NCBI RefSeq assembly: GCF_005405905.1
Contig: NZ_BJHU01000032.1
Span: 1-64,000 of the forward strand
Origin: Acidovorax sp. NB1
Lineage (GTDB): Bacteria; Pseudomonadota; Gammaproteobacteria; Burkholderiales; Burkholderiaceae_C
Reading direction: 5' to 3'
Length of the DNA: 64,000 nt
Position numbers and translations under genes: made by a program. The stretch's first letter is position 1; every line of letters starts with the position of its first letter. Positions 36,587 to 45,670 of the stretch are shown piece after piece. The notes below the pieces were generated by a model. It saw nothing but the letters and a program-made list of their open reading frames with translations. It ran no database searches and had not been told where the DNA came from.

Positions 36587-36994
36587 GTGAAATTCATTAT
36601 CGACAACTGGTATCTGATCTTTGTTGCACTGGCTTCGGGCGGCATGCTGCTGTGGCCGGTCCTCAAGAACGCCAGTGGCGGCTCGCTGACGCCCGCACGC
36701 GCCGTGCAGCTCATCAACCGTGAAAAAGCCGTGGTCATCGACGTCTGCGAGACCGAAGAGTTCGCCGCAGGCCACGTGGGCGGCGCCAAGAACGTCCCCC
36801 TGGGCCAGCTCGAAGAGCGCCTGCCCACCGTGGTCAAGAACAAGGCCCTGCCCCTGGTGCTGATCTGTGCCAGCGGCGCCCGCGCCAACCGCGCCGTGGC
36901 GATTGCCAAGAAGCTGGGCTACGACAACGCCCAGGCCATGGCCGGTGGCCTGAAGGCCTGGCGCGAAGCCAGCCTGCCTGTGGAAAAAGCCTGA
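36587..36994 (+). CDS. Membrane-anchored rhodanese-like protein
   Basis: A 135-residue protein starting at GTG 36587, six bases after an AAGGA site. One N-terminal membrane segment ([17 protein letters not shown]) precedes a single rhodanese domain with [28 protein letters not shown] fold and active-site loop ICASGARA, whose Cys should carry the sulfane sulfur. Similar YibN-type proteins precede grxC and secB in many proteobacteria, as here. The acceptor is unknown. Confidence 0.9.
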   Translation: MKFIIDNWYLIFVALASGGMLLWPVLKNASGGSLTPARAVQLINREKAVVIDVCETEEFAAGHVGGAKNVPLGQLEERLPTVVKNKALPLVLICASGARANRAVAIAKKLGYDNAQAMAGGLKAWREASLPVEKA

Positions 36995-37071
36995 TCCGCC
37001 CCCAGTTATTCGGTCAGCGCTACGCTTACCGCTGGTTTTCAGCCCCACAGGAAGAAAGAGGAAGGTTCGCC

Positions 37072-37332
37072 ATGCAACCCGTGAAGATGTACACCACCGC
37101 CGTCTGCCCCTACTGCATCCGGGCCAAGCAGATCCTCAAGTCCAAGGGCGTGGAGCAGATCGAAGAGATCCGTATCGACACCGACCCCGCCGCGCGCAGC
37201 CACATGATGGAGATCACCGGCCGCCGCACGGTGCCGCAGATCTACATCGGCGACACCCATGTGGGCGGGCATGACGACCTTGTGGCTCTGGACAGCCGTG
37301 GCGGGCTGATGCCCCTGCTGGGCGCCGCCTGA
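37072..37332 (+). CDS. grxC: Glutaredoxin 3
   Basis: An 86-residue thioredoxin-fold oxidoreductase that reduces disulfides using glutathione. The CPYC dithiol motif is at residues 12-15, with RTVPQIYIG (cis-Pro) and GGHDDLVALDSRGGL for glutathione binding. It follows the rhodanese gene by 77 bases and precedes secB, the usual order in this group. A terminator-like hairpin lies between it and secB. Confidence 0.95.
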   Translation: MQPVKMYTTAVCPYCIRAKQILKSKGVEQIEEIRIDTDPAARSHMMEITGRRTVPQIYIGDTHVGGHDDLVALDSRGGLMPLLGAA

Positions 37333-37370
37333 CCCGGCCCCCCGGGCGCTGCATAATGCAGCCCCATGTG

Positions 37371-37408
37371 CCCGCTGCGGGAGCTGCTCCCCGGCGGGTT
37401 TTGTTTTG
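37371..37408 (+). terminator. Terminator-like hairpin between grxC and secB
   Basis: CCCGCTGCGGGAG can fold on CTCCCCGGCGGG with small mismatches, followed by TTTTGTTTTG. It would end the grxC transcript, leaving secB with its own promoter, though partial read-through is possible. Confidence 0.65.
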
Positions 37409-37441
37409 CTAGCAATTTCGTAAGAGCAAAGAGACTTCACC

Positions 37442-37900
37442 ATGGCCGACCAAGAAAACCCCGTGTTCCAAATCCAGCGCGTCTACCTCAAGGACATGTC
37501 GCTGGAGCAACCCAACTCCCCCGCCATCCTGATCGAGCAAGAGCAGCCCAGCGTGGACATCCAGCTCGGCGTGGAAGCCACCCCCGTGGCCGAAGGCATC
37601 TTCGAAGTGGCCGTGACGGCCACGGTGCAGACCAAGATCAAGGACAAGACCGTGTTCCTGGTCGAGGCCAAGCAGGCCGGCATCTTCGAAATCCGCAACG
37701 TGCCGGAAGACCAGATGGGCCCCATCATGGGCATCGCCTGCCCTCAGATCGTGTACCCCTACCTGCGTGGCAACGTGGCCGACGTGATCAACCGCGCTGG
37801 CTTCCCACCCGTGCACCTGGCCGAAATCAACTTCCAGGCCATGTACGAACAGCAGCAAGCGCAGGCCGCCGGCCAAGCCTCGCCCATCATCACGCAGTAA
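37442..37900 (+). CDS. secB: Protein-export chaperone SecB
   Basis: A 152-residue cytosolic chaperone that keeps preproteins unfolded and hands them to SecA. The family blocks are [73 protein letters not shown] short Gln/Ala-rich tail ends the protein. It lies 59 bases before gpsA on the same strand. Confidence 0.97.
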   Translation: MADQENPVFQIQRVYLKDMSLEQPNSPAILIEQEQPSVDIQLGVEATPVAEGIFEVAVTATVQTKIKDKTVFLVEAKQAGIFEIRNVPEDQMGPIMGIACPQIVYPYLRGNVADVINRAGFPPVHLAEINFQAMYEQQQAQAAGQASPIITQ

Positions 37901-37959
37901 CCATCAGCGTTGAGAGGCTTTTTTGGCCTCTACCGCCTGATACATAAGCGCAAGCAGCT

Positions 37960-38973
37960 ATGAAAATCATAGTACTAGGCGCTGGCGCCTGGGGTTCTGC
38001 GGTGGCCATGAGCGCGGCCCAGCACCCTGCCGGGCACGCGGTCACCCTCTGGGCCCGCGATGCGGCCCAGGCGCAAAGCATGCGCGCCCAGTCAGAAAAC
38101 GCCCGCTACCTGCCGGGCATTGCCCTCCCCCCTTCCCTCACCGTGGCCGATGGCGACTTCAGCATGCTGCTGCCAGGCGCCGACCTCGTCATCGTGGCCA
38201 CGCCCATGGCAGCGCTGCGCGGCATGTTGCAGGCGCTGCGCGGGTGCACGGCACCCGTGGCCTGGCTGTGCAAGGGTTTCGAAGCGGTGTCTGCCGGTGC
38301 GGAGTCAGCGTCTTTTGGGCTGCTGGCGCACGAGGTGCAAGCGCAAGTAGCTCCTGATTTAATAGCAGGCGTGTTCAGCGGCCCCAGTTTTGCGCAAGAG
38401 GTGGCACTGGGCCAGCCCACGGCCCTGGTGGCCGCCAGCCCCCACGCTGCCGTGCGCGATGCGCTGGTCGCCGCCTTCCACAGCCCCAGCGTGCGCGTGT
38501 ATGCCAACGAGGACATCGTGGGCGTGGAAGTGGGCGGTGCGGTGAAAAACGTGCTGGCCATTGCCACCGGCCTGTGCGACGGGCTGGCGCTGGGGCTGAA
38601 CGCCCGCGCCGCGCTCGTCACGCGCGGCCTGGCCGAGATGACCCGCCTGGGCCTGGCGCTGGGCGCACGGCCCGACACCTTCATGGGCCTGTCCGGCCTG
38701 GGCGACCTGGTGCTGACCGCCACTGGCGACCTCTCGCGCAACCGGCGCGTGGGCATGCTGCTGGCCCAGGGCCAGACGCTGGCGCAGGCGGTGGAATCAC
38801 TGGGCCATGTGGCCGAAGGCGTCTACAGCGCCCGCACCGTGGTGCAGCGGGCGCAGACCCTGGGCGTGGACATGCCCATCGCCGAAGCCGCCGTGGCCCT
38901 GCTCGACGGCCGCCTGCAACCCGCCGAGGCCGTGGCCCAGCTCATGGGGCGCGGCCCCCGGGGCGAACTCTGA
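37960..38973 (+). CDS. gpsA: Glycerol-3-phosphate dehydrogenase (NAD(P)+)
   Basis: A 337-residue enzyme that makes sn-glycerol-3-phosphate for phospholipids. The dinucleotide motif GAGAWGSAV begins at residue 7, then [17 protein letters not shown], the catalytic [16 protein letters not shown] with its Lys, and [23 protein letters not shown]. Within the gene, TAGCTCC..TTTAATAGC near 38348 resembles the dispersed repeat core, showing that this sequence can be tolerated in coding regions. The grxC-secB-gpsA order is common in betaproteobacteria. Confidence 0.96.
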   Translation: MKIIVLGAGAWGSAVAMSAAQHPAGHAVTLWARDAAQAQSMRAQSENARYLPGIALPPSLTVADGDFSMLLPGADLVIVATPMAALRGMLQALRGCTAPVAWLCKGFEAVSAGAESASFGLLAHEVQAQVAPDLIAGVFSGPSFAQEVALGQPTALVAASPHAAVRDALVAAFHSPSVRVYANEDIVGVEVGGAVKNVLAIATGLCDGLALGLNARAALVTRGLAEMTRLGLALGARPDTFMGLSGLGDLVLTATGDLSRNRRVGMLLAQGQTLAQAVESLGHVAEGVYSARTVVQRAQTLGVDMPIAEAAVALLDGRLQPAEAVAQLMGRGPRGEL

Positions 38974-39012
38974 CCCCTGGCCCCCGGCCGAACTGGGGGC
39001 CCATCACAAGCT

Positions 39013-39777
39013 TTATCCCACCGACAGGCGCCGCAGCAGCCCCTCTTCATCGTCGGGATGGAAGAAATAGGGGTAAAAGCTGCGCTCCTCGCTCGACAGC
39101 TGCGGCTGCCCGCCGAACTGCTGGATCAGGCTGCGCCCCTTTTCTGCGCTGATGTGCAACAGCACGGCCGGTGCGCCCACCCGCTCGCACATGCGCTCTG
39201 GCCCCAGCAGGTCAAAACGCAGCATGCGCCGGTAGAACGGGGCATGGCGCGGATTCACTTCGATGACCAGATCGGTGGCACGCCGGGCGCGGAATGCCGT
39301 GATCCACGCAATGTGAAAAATGGCGCCCAGCACATGCTTGGAGCGCACGCCCGGGTCCATGGCGAGCTTGCCCATTTCGCAGATACGCGCACCCCGCAGG
39401 CGCAGCGCGGCAATGTATTCGGGGTAATGCTCTTCGGCGGCGAGGTAGCCGTCGTCCATGCGGACCGAGATCGTGCCCTGGGCCTGCCCGTCGATCTGCA
39501 CCACCAGGCTGCTCATGTCGCAGTCGTGCGACAAAGTGGCCTGCATGTTGTAGCCTCGGCTGGCATACATGCGCGCCAGCAGGCCCTGGCCCTTGCGCGA
39601 GAGGCGGATCTTGCAGGTCTTGGTTTCCGCCTGGCCCAGGCGGCTCAGGTATTCGCCGGGGTAGGCCAGCTCGACGATGGTCTGCTCTTCTGCGGGCATG
39701 ACAGGCTCGGATGACGGGAACTGGCGCCCCAGCAAACGACGGGCCTGGAGCGCGGCAAGCAGCCAGCGTAGCCGCAT
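39013..39777 (-). CDS. GNAT-like protein resembling N-acyl amino acid synthase FeeM
   Basis: A 254-residue protein. Its central part (residues about 45-200) has the pattern of FeeM-like acyltransferases and LuxI-type relatives: KIRLSRKGQGLLARMYASRGYN, GTISVRMDDGYLAAEEHYPE, ICEMGKLAMDPGVRSKHVLGAIFHIAW, and VIEVNPRHAPFYRRMLRF. FeeM transfers fatty acyl groups from acyl carrier protein to tyrosine; here the substrate is unknown. The start is uncertain: ATG 39777 gives an Arg-rich leader, ATG 39699 (MPAEEQ) is also plausible. It stands alone between gpsA and lysA. Confidence 0.6.
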   Translation of the reverse strand: MRLRWLLAALQARRLLGRQFPSSEPVMPAEEQTIVELAYPGEYLSRLGQAETKTCKIRLSRKGQGLLARMYASRGYNMQATLSHDCDMSSLVVQIDGQAQGTISVRMDDGYLAAEEHYPEYIAALRLRGARICEMGKLAMDPGVRSKHVLGAIFHIAWITAFRARRATDLVIEVNPRHAPFYRRMLRFDLLGPERMCERVGAPAVLLHISAEKGRSLIQQFGGQPQLSSEERSFYPYFFHPDDEEGLLRRLSVG

Positions 39778-39879
39778 CCCGCAACACCGGCATCAGTGGC
39801 GGGGGCGGCTCCCGACCAACGGTGGCACCACATTCGCCAATGGCAAGGCAGAGCCGCCCCGGCGGCCCCCAGCCGCGCC

Positions 39880-41136
39880 TTACAGCCCCAGCCCCAGCCC
39901 CAGCTCCAGCGCCAGCAGCTCGTCCACCGTCTGGCGGCGGCGGATCAGGCGGGCCTGGCCGCCGTCCACCAGCACCTCGGCAATCAAGGGCCGCGTGTTG
40001 TAGTTGGAGGACATGCTGGCACCGTACGCGCCCGTGTCGTGGATCACCAGCAGGTCACCCACCTGCGCGGCGGGCAGGTCGCGCGGCAGCACCACGCCGC
40101 CGTCGCCCTGGGTGAACACGTCGCCCGATTCGCACAGCGGGCCCGCCACCACCGTGGGTTGCGCGGCCGCCGTGGAGCCGTCGCGGCGCAGCACGCTCAT
40201 CGCGTGGTAACTGCCGTACATGGACGGGCGCATGAGTTCGTTGAAGCCGGTATCGACCAGCACAAAGTGGTTGCTGCCCGCGTTCTTGCTGGCGCGCACC
40301 TGGCCCAGCAGCACGCCGGATTCGGCCACCAGGAAGCGGCCGGGCTCGATCTCCAGGCCGAGCTTGTGGCCCACGATGGCCTCGGCCTGCTGGCGCGCGG
40401 CATCCCACAGGCCGTGGTAGTGCTGCGTATCGACCACCGGGTCGCCGCTGCGGTAGGGGATGGACAGGCCACCACCGGCCGAGATGGCGTGCAGGTCATG
40501 CCCCGCTGCATGCGCCGTGCGCACCAGGTTGACCATGGCGCCGCACACTTCCTGCAGGTGGCTGTAGTCCACGCCCGAGCCAATGTGCATGTGCAGGCCC
40601 ACCAGCTTCAGGCCGTGCTGCTTGATCGCGGCCAGCGCCGCAGGCAGGTCGGTGTGCCAGATGCCGTGCTTGCTGTGCTCGCCGCCCGTGTTGGTCTTGT
40701 TGCTGTGGCCGTGGCCAAAGCCGGGGTTGATGCGCAGCCACACCGCATGGCCCGGCGAACGCGCGCCCAGCTGGTGCAGCATGTCGATGGAGCCTGCGTT
40801 GACCGGCACGCCGTGCTCCACCACGCAGTCGAGCGTGGCGGCGTCGAACAGGTCGGCGGTGAAGACGATCTCCGACGGCTCACCGCCCACCACATAGCCC
40901 GCGGCCAGCGCACGCAGGATCTCGCCACGCGAGACGGCATCCACCTTCACGCCCTGCTCGCGCATGAGCTTCAGGATGTGGATGTTGGAGCAGGCCTTTT
41001 GGGCAAAGCGGATGGTCTCGAAGTTGGACACCTGCGCGATGCGCTGGCGGATGGTCGCCGCGTCATACACCCACAGCGGGGTGCCGAACTGGTCGGCCAG
41101 GGCCCAGAGCTGGGCGGGGGAAAAGGGGTTGGACAT
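39880..41136 (-). CDS. lysA: Diaminopimelate decarboxylase
   Basis: A 418-residue PLP enzyme producing lysine from meso-diaminopimelate. The PLP lysine is in RFAQKACSN, with HSKHGIW, LHMHIGSG, ISAGGGLSIPY, EIEPGRFLVAESG, GPLCESGDVF and GAYGASMSSNYNTRP following. ATG 41136 has a GGAG site six bases ahead. The C-terminal tail is Leu/Gly-rich (LELGLGLGL). It is divergent from a LysR-type regulator, the arrangement in which LysR activates lysA in E. coli. Confidence 0.96.
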   Translation of the reverse strand: MSNPFSPAQLWALADQFGTPLWVYDAATIRQRIAQVSNFETIRFAQKACSNIHILKLMREQGVKVDAVSRGEILRALAAGYVVGGEPSEIVFTADLFDAATLDCVVEHGVPVNAGSIDMLHQLGARSPGHAVWLRINPGFGHGHSNKTNTGGEHSKHGIWHTDLPAALAAIKQHGLKLVGLHMHIGSGVDYSHLQEVCGAMVNLVRTAHAAGHDLHAISAGGGLSIPYRSGDPVVDTQHYHGLWDAARQQAEAIVGHKLGLEIEPGRFLVAESGVLLGQVRASKNAGSNHFVLVDTGFNELMRPSMYGSYHAMSVLRRDGSTAAAQPTVVAGPLCESGDVFTQGDGGVVLPRDLPAAQVGDLLVIHDTGAYGASMSSNYNTRPLIAEVLVDGGQARLIRRRQTVDELLALELGLGLGL

Positions 41137-41157
41137 GGGAGGCTCCAAGGGTACTAA

Positions 41158-41269
41158 GAGCGGCTAACAAAACTCAGCGAAGCGGTTCTGGCTAGGCGCT
41201 GTGTCGCAGGCAGTACGAGCAGTACGACAAGACACAGCAACGACGCCAGAAGAGTTTTGTTAGCCGCTC
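41158..41269. repeat. 112-base structured palindromic element, copy 2
   Basis: It starts GAGCGGCTAACAAAACTC and ends GAGTTTTGTTAGCCGCTC, which are perfect inverted repeats. Its reverse complement aligns without gaps to the element at 7350-7461. Here the inner stem is CTGTGTC with GACACAG, where copy 1 has CCCGCC with GGCGG. It occupies about half of the lysA-lysR control region. Confidence 0.88.
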
Positions 41270-41363
41270 TAAGCGTGAACGATGCGCGGATGATGCCGCC
41301 ATCCGCGTATTCAGTCGAATGCTTTGATTTACGCCATCCATTCAATATGGATATGCTTCGCAC

Positions 41364-42323
41364 ATGACTGGCATGACCGAGCCCCCACTGAATCACCGTA
41401 CCACCCACCGCATCACCCACCGCCATATCGAGGTCTTCCGCGCCGTGATGACCGCAGGCAGCGCCACCGGCGCGGCCGACCTGCTGCACAGCTCGCAGCC
41501 CACCGTGAGCCGCGAGCTGGCGCGGCTGGAGTCGCTGCTGGGCTATGCCCTCTTCGAGCGCGTGCAGGGCCGCCTGCGCCCCAACGCGCGGGCGCTGGCG
41601 CTGTGGGACGAGGTGCAGCGCTCCTGGCAGGGGCTGGAGCGTGTGGTGGACCGGGCCGTAGCGCTGGGCCGGCCCGACGCCGTGCAGCTCTCGGTGCTGT
41701 GCCTGCCCGCGCTGGCGCACGCCTTGCTGCCCGGCGCGGCGGCGCGGCTGATGCAGCACCACCCGCAGGCGCGCCTGTCGGTCACGCCGCAGGAGTCGCC
41801 GCTGCTCGAAGAATGGATGAGCGCCCAGCGCTTTGACCTGGGCCTGTGCGAGCAAACCAGCGCCCCGCCCGGCACCCACGCCGAGGTGCTGCTCACGCTC
41901 GACGAGGTGGCCGTGCTGCCCACCAGCCACCCGCTGGCCCGGCAACCCGTGCTGCAGCTGGCGGACTTTGCCGGTGAGTATTTTGTGAGCCTGTCGGCCG
42001 ACGACCCCTACCGACGCCTGATCGACGCGCGTTTTGCCGAGGCCGGGGTGGCCCGCACCCTGCGCATGGAAACCCACAGCGCCGCCGCCGTCTGCGCCAT
42101 GGTGCAGCAGGGTCTGGGCGTGGCCATCGTCAACCCGGTGACGGCCCTGGCCGCCGCCAGCGAGCGGTTGGTGCTGCGGCCCCTGGCATTTTCAATCCCG
42201 TTCAGCGTGACGGCGCTGCTGCCGCTGTACCGCCCGCCCCTGCCCGAGGTGGCGCCCATGCTGGAGGCCCTGCGGGCCGAAGCCGCCGCCATTGCACAGC
42301 GCTTGGTACATCAGGATCATTAG
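41364..42323 (+). CDS. lysR: LysR family transcriptional regulator, probable lysA activator
   Basis: A 319-residue regulator with an N-terminal winged helix (HIEVFRAVMTAGSATGAADLLHSSQPTVSRELARLESLLGYALFERVQ, residues about 20-70) and a periplasmic-binding-type effector domain. It is divergent from lysA. In E. coli LysR activates the divergent lysA in response to diaminopimelate; the same role is inferred from position and from similarity in the helix-turn-helix. ATG 41364 or ATG 41373 may be the start. Its TAG stop is part of a dispersed AGCTATT repeat. Confidence 0.85.
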   Translation: MTGMTEPPLNHRTTHRITHRHIEVFRAVMTAGSATGAADLLHSSQPTVSRELARLESLLGYALFERVQGRLRPNARALALWDEVQRSWQGLERVVDRAVALGRPDAVQLSVLCLPALAHALLPGAAARLMQHHPQARLSVTPQESPLLEEWMSAQRFDLGLCEQTSAPPGTHAEVLLTLDEVAVLPTSHPLARQPVLQLADFAGEYFVSLSADDPYRRLIDARFAEAGVARTLRMETHSAAAVCAMVQQGLGVAIVNPVTALAAASERLVLRPLAFSIPFSVTALLPLYRPPLPEVAPMLEALRAEAAAIAQRLVHQDH

Positions 42324-42380
42324 CTATTATTTATATAGCAATAAACCTTTTACCATCGCGCGGAAACGGCCATTTTCTTG
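42320..42380. repeat. Dispersed AGCTATT..ATAGCA repeat after lysR
   Basis: TTAGCTATTATTTATATAGC contains the lysR stop codon, followed by AATAAACCTTTTACC, ATCGCGCGGAAACGGCC and ATTTTC. It has the same module order as the copy after panC. It lies between converging genes. Confidence 0.7.
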
Positions 42381-42411
42381 TATGAAATCGGGCCACCACC
42401 CGCTGAGCGGG

Positions 42412-42915
42412 TCAGCCCGGCGCTGCCAGGCTGCGCACCTTGACCGCGAGCCGCTCCTCCACCGAGGGCGACACGAACTTGGTCACCTCCCCGCCCAGCA
42501 CCGCGATCTCGCGCACAAAGGTGCTGCTGATGAACTGGTACTTGTCGCTGGGGGTGAGGAACACGGTTTCCACCTGGGGCATCAGGCTGCGGTTCATGCC
42601 CGCGAGCTGGAACTCGTAGTCAAAGTCGGTCACGGCGCGCAGGCCACGCACCATGGCTTTGCCGCCACGCTCCACCACAAAGTCGCGCAGCAGGCCCGAG
42701 AAGGGCTCGACCTGCACCTGGGGATACATCTTCACGGCCTCGCGGACCATGTCGATCCGCTCTTCCAGCGAGAACATGGCCTTCTTGTGGTGGCCTGCCG
42801 CCACGGCCACGATCACGCGTTCGAACAACTGGGTGGCCCTGCGCACCACGTCTTCATGCCCCAGGGTGATGGGGTCAAAGGTTCCGGGGTACACGGCGAG
42901 CACGTTCTGGGCCAT
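42412..42915 (-). CDS. coaD: Phosphopantetheine adenylyltransferase
   Basis: A 167-residue nucleotidyltransferase making dephospho-CoA. The motif [21 protein letters not shown] holds the (T/H)xGH signature, and [21 protein letters not shown] and [15 protein letters not shown] follow. ATG 42915 has an upstream AGGAG. In many betaproteobacteria coaD directly follows rsmD; here rsmD is about 10 kb away on the same strand with accessory genes between. Confidence 0.96.
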   Translation of the reverse strand: MAQNVLAVYPGTFDPITLGHEDVVRRATQLFERVIVAVAAGHHKKAMFSLEERIDMVREAVKMYPQVQVEPFSGLLRDFVVERGGKAMVRGLRAVTDFDYEFQLAGMNRSLMPQVETVFLTPSDKYQFISSTFVREIAVLGGEVTKFVSPSVEERLAVKVRSLAAPG

Positions 42916-43098
42916 GGCTGGTTGTCTCCTGTATGGCGGAATGTTCGTCGGCCCCATCTGCCGGGCCGCGTGCGCGCATTATGCAGTGCAGTGCAACATA
43001 AACCTGCAGGGCCCCATGCCACGCACGGCTCCGCCCAGCCTGATGCCAAGACCTGCGCACCCGAGCAGAACCGGCGGGCTCGCTCACACCGCCCACCG

Positions 43099-44364
43099 TC
43101 AGACCACGGGAACTCCTTGCAGGGACGCCTGTCCCGGCGCAAGCAGCATGAGCCGGGCCACCAACGCCACCAGGTCCTGCTGCCGCTGGGTACGGGTCTT
43201 GGCCAACAAGGCGCTCATCTGGGTGCGCACGGTCGATATACGGGAGCCGCGTGCATCGGCAAAGTCCTGCGGCGTTTGGCCACGCATCAGGGCCAGCAGC
43301 AAGTCCGACTCTGACGGGCTCAGTCGGTAGGCCTGACGGGCCAGGGCCACGGCCGCTTCTGCGCCCAGACTGCGCTCCAGCACCGCCCAGGCGACACCAG
43401 GAGCGCGGTGGTGCAGACCCAGCGCGGCCAGGTCGCTGAGCGGCAGGGTCACCAGCAGCAGTCCGGCATCTGCGCCCGGTAGTTCCACACAGCCGCTGCG
43501 CCCTTGCAGCGACTGCTGGAACAGCATATGCAGCGCCGCATCGGCCGTGCTGGCCAGCACCGGACCACGCTGCAGCGTGCGCAGTGCCACGCTTTCAGGC
43601 CGGGCACTGAGCACGCGGGCACGGGCATTGGCGTGCAGCAGCCGTCCTGCCGTGTCAAAAAAAAGCAGACCCATGGGCATCTGCTCCATCAACGACTCCA
43701 GACCCAAGGTGCGCGCACGCAAAGCCACCATCTCGCGGTGCAGGTAGGCCGCACGCTGTACGCCGCCAAACTCGGCCTGAAAGCGGGCTACCTCCTCGCG
43801 CGTGAAGCCCTCACCATCGCCTTGGCGATACACCGACATAAACAGGTTAGCCACGGGGTGCGCTGTGCCCTGGCTGCCACCAAACATGCGGGTGCCGATA
43901 CCGTATTCACGCAAGAAGTCGTTGTAGATCTCGGTGTGGCGAAACCCGCGGGTGGCCTGCACCGGTGCATCTGTAGCCACCCAGACGCCAGCCGCCACCC
44001 CCAGTCGTGCACGCTGCGCCGTGGCTTCGTCCCACAGAGGGTCTCGCAGGCGGTAGTGTGTGGCGTAGCGCTGCGCGGCCTCGGGCGTCACGCCCATGGC
44101 CAAGAGCGCCGGGGTGCCATCGCTGGAGGGCGACTGCAACCAGTAGTCCACATCGGGATGCACGGCAAACTCCGCCCCCCATTGCGCCAACTGGTCCATG
44201 TCGCAGGCCAGGAACGCGCCTCCCAGCAGGTCCGCGCCAAAACTGGCGGCGTAGCGGGCCAGCGCGTCACCCCAACGCGCATCGTCGGCAACGGATTCCA
44301 GCAGATCACCCAGCGCGTGGTGCAACGGGGGCCTTTCAGAAAAAACAGCGGATGTTAGGGGCAA
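43099..44364 (-). CDS. LuxR-type transcriptional regulator A
   Basis: About 421 residues with no ATG near the start; TTG 44364 is the only in-frame candidate before a stop. The N-terminal two-thirds is a PAS/GAF-like sensor (FFDTAGRLLHANARARVLSA). The last 65 residues are a LuxR helix-turn-helix (LSPSESDLLLALMRGQTPQDFADARGSRISTVRTQMSALLAKT). It resembles the regulator at 46634 in domain order, in the LPLGVMHVN/MPMGLLFFD block, and in the C-terminal helix. It has no autoinducer-binding domain of the LuxI/LuxR type. It is divergent from the leucine-rich-repeat gene. Confidence 0.8.
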   Translation of the reverse strand: MPLTSAVFSERPPLHHALGDLLESVADDARWGDALARYAASFGADLLGGAFLACDMDQLAQWGAEFAVHPDVDYWLQSPSSDGTPALLAMGVTPEAAQRYATHYRLRDPLWDEATAQRARLGVAAGVWVATDAPVQATRGFRHTEIYNDFLREYGIGTRMFGGSQGTAHPVANLFMSVYRQGDGEGFTREEVARFQAEFGGVQRAAYLHREMVALRARTLGLESLMEQMPMGLLFFDTAGRLLHANARARVLSARPESVALRTLQRGPVLASTADAALHMLFQQSLQGRSGCVELPGADAGLLLVTLPLSDLAALGLHHRAPGVAWAVLERSLGAEAAVALARQAYRLSPSESDLLLALMRGQTPQDFADARGSRISTVRTQMSALLAKTRTQRQQDLVALVARLMLLAPGQASLQGVPVV

Positions 44365-44557
44365 CGCTTCTGCACATCATCCGTCATGTGAACGACGTGT
44401 TGCGTCCGGGCACAGGCAGCGCTTTTCCTCCTTCAGGCAGAGGATGTGCGGCACCCCCTACCCGCCCTAAATTCCCGCCACAGCGCCTGCTCCAGCCCCA
44501 TGGTGACGGGACTCTCCAGCGATATCTATCGCTACTTTCCAACGTTCACGCATTCAT

Positions 44558-45484
44558 ATGAAACTGCCTTGTTCCCGCCTTTTGCTGCGCATTGCGCTGG
44601 CATCCGCCGCACTCGCCACCACCGCAGCCCAGGCCGCCGTGCCAGCGCCCCAGCGGCAATACCTGCTGGATTTTTACGTCGCCACCAACGGCGCAGGCTG
44701 GACAACCAGCACCAACTGGAACGGAGCCCCCGGCACAGAGTGCACCTGGCACGGCATCGTTTGCGATGCAGGGCAAAACACCGTGACCCGGTTGAATCTG
44801 CCCAGCAACAACCTGGTGGGGACGATCCCTGACTGGTCAGCACTTCCAGACCTGGAGCAAATCGGCCTGGCCACCAATACGCTTTCAGGCACCGTGCCCG
44901 CCATCTCCAGCCTCTCTGCGCTCGTCACCTTTGATGTATCGGCCAACCAACTGACCGGGGCTCTGCCTTCACCCTCCAACTTGGCCGTGTTGGATGCCTA
45001 CTACGCTTTCAACAACCAGTTCACCGGCGCCATTCCCGCATTGGTCGGCCTGCCCGCGCTGCGGAACTTCTGGGTCCACCAGAACCAGCTCACAGGCGCC
45101 GTTCCGGCACTGGGGGGTGCGCCCAACCTGGAGCGCCTGTCGTTCCGAGACAACAATCTCACGGGCAGCATTCCCGCGCTCCCTGCGAACCTCCTTCAAC
45201 TGGTAGCCCGCAACAACCAACTGACGGGAGCCGTGCCTGCACCACCCGCCACGCTGACCGCTGGCAACTCCTCCCTGTGCCCCAACAACCTCACTCCTTC
45301 AGCCAGTGTGGCCTGGGACACCGCCACCGGCAGTACCCCATGGCACGCCGCCTGCGTCGCCGCGCCCCCTGCCCCCGGTGGTGCAACGTCCATCCCCACG
45401 CTCAGCGAATGGGGCCTGATCCTGATGTCGCTGGCGGCGGCTGCGTGGGGCATGGCGACACTGCGCCGCAGAAAAAATCTGTAG
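44558..45484 (+). CDS. Leucine-rich-repeat surface protein with IPTL-CTERM sorting tail
   Basis: A 308-residue secreted protein. A signal peptide ends near residue 26 (TTAAQAA). Residues 30-70 form a plant-type LRR cap (LLDFYVATNGAGWTTSTNWN) with a CTWHGIVCD cysteine pair. About six LRR units follow, with LxxLNLPSNNLVGTIP-like spacing through residue 225. Residues about 276-308 are TSIPTLSEWGLILMSLAAAA plus a WGMATLRRRKNL end: the IPTL motif, a membrane helix and an Arg-rich tail. This layout defines the IPTL-CTERM sorting signal. Likely an envelope adhesion or recognition protein; ligand unknown. Confidence 0.88.
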   Translation: MKLPCSRLLLRIALASAALATTAAQAAVPAPQRQYLLDFYVATNGAGWTTSTNWNGAPGTECTWHGIVCDAGQNTVTRLNLPSNNLVGTIPDWSALPDLEQIGLATNTLSGTVPAISSLSALVTFDVSANQLTGALPSPSNLAVLDAYYAFNNQFTGAIPALVGLPALRNFWVHQNQLTGAVPALGGAPNLERLSFRDNNLTGSIPALPANLLQLVARNNQLTGAVPAPPATLTAGNSSLCPNNLTPSASVAWDTATGSTPWHAACVAAPPAPGGATSIPTLSEWGLILMSLAAAAWGMATLRRRKNL

Positions 45485-45587
45485 TGCTTCAGGCGCTCTG
45501 CGCGCACCCCTCAATCGCTGAAAGCTATACAAAACATAGCAATGGTGGAATGCAATTGCCACCACAGCAGCATCCGAGGCGTCCACG

Positions 45588-45636
45588 CCACATCGTTCAC
45601 CTGAACAATGGCACGGACGGGCTCGCGGCCTACCAT
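45588..45636 (+). promoter_or_regulatory. Putative operator-promoter of the DUF3667 gene (site A)
   Basis: CCACATC, G, TTCACCTGAA (a TTCA..TGAA inverted repeat, 45596-45605) lies 35 bases before a TACCAT box at 45631. The same arrangement precedes the regulator gene at 46634. The leader to GTG 45671 would be about 30 bases. Confidence 0.5.
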
Positions 45637-45670
45637 CCGCAGCCCTTTTGCCGCTTGGTATGGCCCACCC

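Noticed and set aside
37910..37940. GAGAGGC-TTTTTT-GGCCTCT hairpin between secB and gpsA as a terminator
   Set aside because: The T-run is in the loop and no T-run follows the stem, so it does not fit a rho-independent terminator.
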